Positions 1 to 64,000 of a DNA stretch of 64,000 bases are shown here, piece after piece. The notes under the pieces are model-generated. The model ran no database searches. It was not told the origin of the DNA and saw only the letters and a list, made by a program, of their open reading frames with translations. This DNA comes from Lota lota (taxonomy: Eukaryota; Chordata; Actinopteri; Gadiformes; Lotidae): positions 6,679,501 to 6,743,500 of the forward strand of contig JACYXH010000216.1 in assembly GCA_026745465.1 (NCBI GenBank), given 5' to 3'. Within the stretch, counting starts at the first letter, position 1; every line of letters begins with the position of its first letter. Made by a program: the position numbers and the translations under genes.

Positions 1-291
1 ATGAAGAAATGTATTTCTGTGTTTCATTAAGAATAATTTAATTGTAGGTGAAGTGGCATTGCACATTCAGATTACTGTATTTAAAGAAAATATATATACA
101 CTCAAAACTGTGTGGTATTAGTTGAACTAACGTGTACCTATGTATCTTTATCCCATGTGTACTTGCACTATGCAGAATAATATATCATAGTGTATGTGGA
201 TCAATTATATACGTGTGTGCTTGTCTCTGCATCTATGCATATACACTATTTGTGTTTCTATTCCAGTGAAGTTGCACAAGGAACACACACA

Positions 292-334
<43 letters not shown>

Positions 335-477
335 ACACACGTGTATGCTTTAGAAAGGATGTGCAGACGGAAGATAAAATCCAAAGGGAGCTCCAAAAAG
401 CTGTGTCTTGTGAAACTGTGGAGAGAGCCCATCAACCCACATTAAAGTAACTCACTCAGCCTACTGTTTCATAAGCC

Positions 478-513
<36 letters not shown>

Positions 514-675
514 TGTGTGCACACACTGTGCGTATGTGTATGCACATGTATTAGTTACATGCGTTGTGTAACCGTGCCTGAATGTGTGTGCATCTGTGGT
601 TGTGCATGTGCATGTGTGTGTGTGTGTGTGTGTGTGTGCCTGTGTGTGTGTATGTGTGTGTGTGTGTTTACTTAC
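1..675. other. cacna2d1 intron after exon 12, CA/TG repeats
   Basis: Intronic. Contains a CA repeat at 283-340 and TG repeats at 480-511 and 614-668, otherwise unremarkable. No further exon of the VWA domain was found here. Confidence 0.7.
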
Positions 676-31070
<30,395 letters not shown>

Positions 31071-31273
31071 TGTCAAAAGAGGGATTTCTCTATCACCCGG
31101 CACCCAAACGCCCTGCTCTGGTTCCCCTCCTGTGGAACGATGAATGGGGATCGGTGTGTGAGCAGCGCGTGTCACTCAGAGATGATCAATCTTGACACCC
31201 CTAATCTGATCAGCCGCCATCCAGGCTCTTACAGGTATATGGCGTGGATCGGTTGTTTCAGTCGTAGCTTGTG

Positions 31274-31336
<63 letters not shown>

Positions 31337-31740
31337 CCTCTCTCCCTTTCTCTCGTTATCTTCCTCCTCATCTACTCTGTAGCTCTCTGTTTCTCCCTCC
31401 CCCCTCTCGCTGTCTCCAGCATATGTCTTATCTGGGAGCTACAAAATGTTGTAGACACCCCCCAGCCCCGCCTCCTCCTCCCCGTAACACACAAGAATCA
31501 CCTGGAGACGGAAGGGGACCACATGGTCCGTTCGTACACACGGAACACAAATACAGATGCCTCTGCTCTCGACCGAAGAAGAGTCCAGAGAGCAACGTCT
31601 AGGTCCCGTGTGTCAATCACTTTTAATCGTCAACCTGACGGACTGAGTGATTGGCAGCCAGCAAATGCGGTCCAGAACCGGTCCAACAGTAAAACAGTTA
31701 TCGATCTCACACTCCACAGGCAGGGCGGGATTTAGCACAG
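31071..31740 (-). promoter_or_regulatory. cacna2d1: Putative cacna2d1 5' UTR and promoter region
   Basis: Sequence immediately upstream of the start codon. It has a CT run at 31278-31329 (GA on the transcribed strand) and a moderately CpG-containing segment at about 31480-31740. No clear TATA box or Inr was identified, so the limits are only positional inference. Confidence 0.35.
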
Positions 31741-31984
31741 ACTTTTATAAAGAAACAAAGTGACAGACCTATATAGTGAGAAAAAAAAATCCAATCATGG
31801 CCAGTTGTCATTAATCATAGGCTACCTAAGCTGTTTCATAAAATTACACTTTCAGTCATTGAGGCGCATGCGAGTGAATTCTAAATAGTTGAAGCTAAGA
31901 CCAAAAATGCACTTTGAAATGCTGCCATTCATTAACCAATCATTTAGATCAGCACTGACTATACACTAAATAATAAGGCAAATG

Positions 31985-31985
31985 T

Positions 31986-32064
<79 letters not shown>
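31985..32064. repeat. GT microsatellite
   Basis: About 36 GT units in the intergenic region, followed by imperfect TG to 32160. Confidence 0.93.
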
Positions 32065-32065
<1 letters not shown>

Positions 32066-32189
32066 TTGTGTCTTGTATGTGTGCGTGCGTGTGTGTGTAG
32101 ACGCATGCATATATGTGTGTGTATTTGTGTGTTTGTGTGCGTGTGCATGTGTGTGTATGGTGCAGGGGAATGAGTGTGAGATACATATC

Positions 32190-32434
32190 TAGAAGATAGA
32201 CATTGTCAGAGAGAGTGAGAGAGATACTAATGGAGAGAGAGACTAAGAAAGAGAGAGAGAGACAAAGAGAGAGAGTATGAGAGAGTGAGAGATTAAGAGA
32301 GAGAGAGACTGAGAGAGAGAGAAAGAGAGACATTTTAAGAGAGAGAGAGACTAAGAGAGAGAGAGAGAGAGAGCATGAAAGAGAAAGAGAAAAAGAGAGA
32401 CTAAGGGAAAGAGTGAGACTAAGAGAGAGACACT

Positions 32435-32486
<52 letters not shown>

Positions 32487-32663
32487 GAGAGACAAAGAGA
32501 GAGAGGGGCTCAGACCTGGAGATAGAGGGTAGGGCAGTGCAAGTGGTATGCTTGGGGATTTGGTTATCAATCGTTGCCTGGCAACCACATACCATCTTTC
32601 TGTCCTCTCTAGCCTGCCCCTCCCTTTTCGCCCCTCTCTTGTCCCCCCCCCCCCCCCCCCCCC
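32190..32663. repeat. GA-rich tract and C homopolymer
   Basis: Imperfect GA sequence with recurrent GACTAAGAGAGAG units (32190-32510), then pyrimidine-rich DNA with a C tract at 32643-32663. Confidence 0.85.
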
Positions 32664-35600
32664 ACCATATCCCCTCTACTGCTGCTCCCAGCCTCTCCCT
32701 GCTCTTCCCCCCTCCCCTCCTCTAACCCTCTCCTCCCGTGTTGAATTTGCCCCTTGATTCTTATGCAAACTCGCACCTCCCGTAAACATCACCTTTTTCC
32801 GCTGTTCCTCGCCTGCCTAACTCCACCCCTCCCTGCTGTGCCGACGCACCGGCTCACCCATCACACTTGTGAAAGGAACAGCCCCTCTAGTGCATTGAGG
32901 GCTGGGGTGCATATGAGAGAGTAACATTATAGAAGAGACTCAAGCGAGGGTTGTTTAGTCTTAAGAGATAATAACTTATATTACCCTAATGTTACATTGA
33001 TGAAAAAACATCCAAAAGGGAGAAATACTGGGCTTTTATCGTGTTTTATCGTGTTTTATCTGTGGGGGTTGCAGGCCCTTCGAGTAGAATAATATGTTGT
33101 ATATTTGTATTTATCTATATGCACCGATGTTCGTAAGTTCGCATGTAGGCCTACTTGCAGCAATAACGAGAATATAGATATGCCGTACGTTAGTCTTATC
33201 TTATCTTATCCTATACGTAAATCAGGGCTTTTTATAATGCAATTCGGCCATCTAGTGGTGAATTTTGAAAATCACTAGTTATTTTCACAGAAATCTTTAC
33301 TGCCGTCAATTTTCCTTAATTTAAATGAATGGCATACTGGATAGATGTAAGATGAACGCCTTCATAATACAACATATTTCATATAATTTGGATAAATATC
33401 ACATCGTTTTTGTTTAAGTTTTTCCTGCAAATGTATTCCATTAGTTTAATCCGAGGGAATAAAACCTTGGTGGACCAATAATGTAGCATGATTAACCAAC
33501 AGGGTACTTCTGACTACTATAAGATATATACGTCTAGATATATTATGTTTATCTTATAAGTCTTAAGACAGTCGAGACATTGTATTTTGGTGGATTCTAA
33601 ATCGATTATAAAGACGTTAATATGTGTCGATGAATGTTAAAGATTTTTTTAATCTTTCTGAAATCAATAATAAAAGGAAAGAGTCAGCTCACCTGAGAAT
33701 GTTGAATAGAAGCTCTTCTTTATATTTATTTGTTAGACTCTGGGGAAACAGCAGATTTTTTTACAGCACAATTTGCATATCTTAACACATCCTGTGTACA
33801 ACAACAAAACCATAACATTAGATTCTTTGTTTTTGCACAGAGTGAAAAAACAAGACAATTGTACAAGCATACTTCTATACAATCAGCATAACAATAAATC
33901 TATACATATTTTCTTTTTTCAAACGTAACTTGGAGGCAAAATATACAGACAAACCATCAACAAAACATGCAACATACAAAACAGAAATTCTCAGACGACG
34001 ATTGAAGTAGAGTAGATTATTTTTCTCTTTTACTCTCATTGTTGTTTCAACCCATTATGGTTGCACAGATAGTCATCGGTAGACAGTACACAGTTTTGGA
34101 CAAACAGTCACCTCCCCTTTGTTGAACTAAAGACACACCTCTAGTGGCTAGTTAAGTCTTTACATAAATCAGTGTTTGTTTTTTCTTCTTTTTATTTTGA
34201 CACTCACATGCTCAAACCTCGGACAACATAAACATTCACAACCTTTTGTAGAAAATAAAAAAATACTGTATTTACATGAAATAAAACAAACAACCCCATT
34301 CAACATTCACACCCCACTGGTGCCCACAGACCGAACAGACAGACAGGTTTCACAGGATAACAGGCAGCTGATCAACACCAACAGTGTTTAGCTGGAGGAG
34401 AATGTCTAAATACGATGATGCCTTGGCATTTACCCCATTCAACTCACGGGCTTGTAAACGGTCCAGAAGAACTATAATTGTATATGCAAGATGTATCCAC
34501 AGATTGTGCATTGACCAGAAAACCCCTCTAGAATGTATTATTTTTTTTATGGACACAAAATCGACACAAAATGCACAGGACAAGATATTTTTCCAATGCC
34601 ACCAACGTTATGATTCTATTCGTTTCAACATAGTAACACAGACACCCACACTCACATGTCCAGACACAAACAAAGAAGACCAGAAAATAAAGATATACTA
34701 AAGTGCACAAGCTTTGTTCACATGTTAACAGGTGTTAACATCACAATTTTTGTATTTATAAAAACAAGTTGTTTGAATTTACCTTCAATGATGTGACATT
34801 GAAAAAATTTAATATTCTAAATTGTACCTTTTTCAGACATTAAAGTCAAATATTCAAGAAAATAATGCATTCACACACATATACAGCTCTTGCATAGAAT
34901 TACCTCAACAAAACATAAGGACTTGTAATAAAAAAAACAAGGTTGGCACAACTAAAATATTGTTGTTTTTTCCTTCTCCAAAAACCATTCATTCATCATT
35001 TAGTAATTAATGTGTCAATAATTTGCTATAAGTACAGTATAAGTCATTTCTTAACTCAATTTATTGTCACTATCTCAATTTTAAAATGTAAATAAACAAA
35101 CAAATAAAGATTTAAAAAATATATAATTAATGCATCAGCCCTGTCGTATGCCTCAATACTGTAGTTCTGAGAGTCATTTGTAGGTTTCCTCTCGACGCTG
35201 TTGATATGGCAACAAATGCAGCGACTAGTGTAGTGTTGTAATAGCCGACCCTGAGCCTTGAATTCAGCAGGATTTTTAAACTGAACCTCAATGGGCCGCC
35301 GAAGTGCTTTGGTCACAGGCAGTGAGAGTGACTGACACACACTAGTATAACGAGCATAGATCAGGCCGCCAGGCTCGTACCAAATGTTGGGACAGTAATA
35401 GTCACCTTTTATTGTTTATATATTTACCCCTTTTTCCCCCTTTTTTAGTTTTCCTCAAGTAATATTTTTCAAACAGTTGTGTCATATTCCTTTTAGATGC
35501 AGAACAATTTGGGAGTGTGACCTTTAGTTAACAAACAAGTATTTTGACACATTCTGGTTTTGGTGTGAATCATAAACAAATATTCCAGACGGAAACATGA

Positions 35601-36998
35601 TAGTGATATCTGAACAATCACACCAATACTAATGTATCTTTGAAAAAACAAAAAATGACTAAATTAATTGAGCCTAGCAACACCAACAGTTGGCATGTAT
35701 AACATTCCTTATGGCATTTCCCTCAACCTGATGTTAGCACCCATAATTATATAATTATAGGCCTGTATATCACAATATATTCTCCTGTACGCAGCCTGGC
35801 ATGCAAAACACTGAGAGACAGTGACAGAGAGAGATACAAAGAGAGACAAGATCGTTGTGATAGTTTAGTTATCTGACCTTCGATGATTCTTTAAATCTAT
35901 CTCAGCTATGTGTTCATAGCCACGGTAACTGCGTGATCTGCTTAGGAAACGGAACGGTTTGAGGTCCACAGTCACGTATGAAACCAGCTACAGAGTCTGT
36001 ACAACGCTCTGGAAAACAGTAGCCTTCTGGATTGTCGCTGCGCCACCCATAGAGAGAGACAGTGAGTATGTCTATATGTTAAATTGAATAGTTATTATAA
36101 ATTATAATATATGTTTTCATCTTGATAGACACAGACCATAATCTTTGCAGAGGATAGCTCCTATTTAGAATCTATGTTTGGACATAGAATGTATCTGATA
36201 TCTCTAGTATCTTTTATACACCTCACACTAGACTCTGTGAGACAGATATAGAATAGAATATATTAATATGTTTGATATGTACACATTTGAATGATTCACA
36301 TTATTTTCATGCCATTGTCAACCGTCTCGGTTGTAGTATTATACACTGGACAGACGTTAGGGCATTCCTTCACAATCAGACATTGAAAAACCTTCCTGAA
36401 GCCATACCAATACTACATCACAATCATCACAATCATCACTATTTAGAGGCAAGACATAGAACCAACATTTTAAACTTATTTGTAATGATCCACGTCTTTG
36501 CGATCATTGAAATATATCATTTTTATGTATTCTATTTTCCACTGAGAATGCTTTGAGCGACTAGTACAGTCGTGGTAGGAACTACACAAACAGGTTGGGT
36601 TGGCCTGCTGGCGAGAGGGCAGATATAGTGCGAGGGACATCAGAGTCACTCAGCTGTAATGCTGCTGAATTCCTGTTGGTTGCCTGCTGTGGTGATTTGC
36701 ATACTAAAGACCCAGGTCACAGCCAATACGTCTGCAGGCAGTGTCTGCCTAATACATCTTCAACGTGATTTTATGTAATATTCCTGCCAAAAAATCGAAC
36801 AATATCCATCCCTCTGTCCTCCCTGTCTCCATTTTTCTTTTTTGTTCTCTTCTCTCCTCGGTTTCAAAACAAAATGTGGATATCTGTTGTGTGATGAGTT
36901 CCTTGTCTGACCTTTCCTATTTGCCATTCTTATTGACCCCCTGGTGATTCCCCCCCCTTCAGCTCCCGGACCATGGTCTCTCTTGTGTGATGACATGA

Positions 36999-37003
36999 CG
37001 TCG

Positions 37004-37060
<57 letters not shown>
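36999..37060. repeat. ATC/TGA trinucleotide array at the pclo stop codon
   Basis: About 20 ATC units (TGA on the transcript). The first unit is the pclo stop codon; the remainder forms the start of the 3' UTR. Confidence 0.95.

Positions 37061-64000
<26,940 letters not shown>

Larger units (their letters stand above)
31741..37057. other. Intergenic region and presumed pclo 3' UTR
   Basis: About 5.3 kb between the genes. The right part (about 33.7-37.05 kb) is AT-rich and non-repetitive and probably holds the pclo 3' UTR. Minus-strand AATAAA hexamers occur at about 35060-35065, 34191-34196 and 33725-33730, but none can be chosen. The left part holds a GT repeat, a long GA-rich tract and a C homopolymer, listed separately. 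At 33030-33060 there is a short tandem TTTTATCGTG repeat. No convincing gene was found. Confidence 0.5.

Noticed and set aside
33700-37057. A definite pclo polyadenylation site
   Set aside because: Several AATAAA hexamers on the minus strand; sequence alone cannot choose.

Overview
This is a vertebrate, almost certainly teleost fish, genomic window. It carries intron-rich genes with canonical GT/AG splice sites, very high microsatellite content (CA/GT, GA/CT, TA, GATA) and fish-type interspersed repeats. Such dense short tandem repeats would fit a gadiform such as cod or haddock, but the species is inference only.

Two neuronal calcium-signalling genes lie head to tail on the minus strand. 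From the right edge down to 37058 is the 3' half of pclo (Piccolo, presynaptic active-zone scaffold): 22 coding exons, 1,702 residues plus stop. They cover the end of the long disordered region, a coiled coil, the PDZ domain, C2A (including a 27-nt microexon) and C2B. From 31070 down to 676 is the 5' part of cacna2d1 (alpha2delta-1 subunit of voltage-gated Ca2+ channels): 12 coding exons, 379 codons. They run from signal peptide through the gabapentin-site arginines to the middle of the VWA domain, and the rest lies off the left edge. Exon borders were set by splice sites and protein continuity, and every phase joins without a frame break. Pclo upstream of cacna2d1 on the same strand matches the order known in mammals, but only about 6 kb separates stop from start here.

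Layout: 1-23.9 kb, cacna2d1 exons 12 to 2 with repeat-filled introns; 23.9-31.0 kb, its first intron, including a possible solo LTR and a GATA region; 31.07 kb, start codon and putative promoter; 31-37 kb, intergenic DNA plus the presumed pclo 3' UTR; 37-64 kb, pclo.

The proteins act in the same place: alpha2delta-1 traffics and positions Cav channels at release sites, and Piccolo organises the active zone around them. I saw no bacterial, viral or otherwise novel gene system. The most notable points are two changed Ca2+-ligand positions in the Piccolo C2A domain, the C2A microexon, the pclo stop codon forming the first unit of a TGA repeat, CA/UG repeats directly at splice sites, a 36-bp minisatellite open in several frames, and several foldback/MITE elements.
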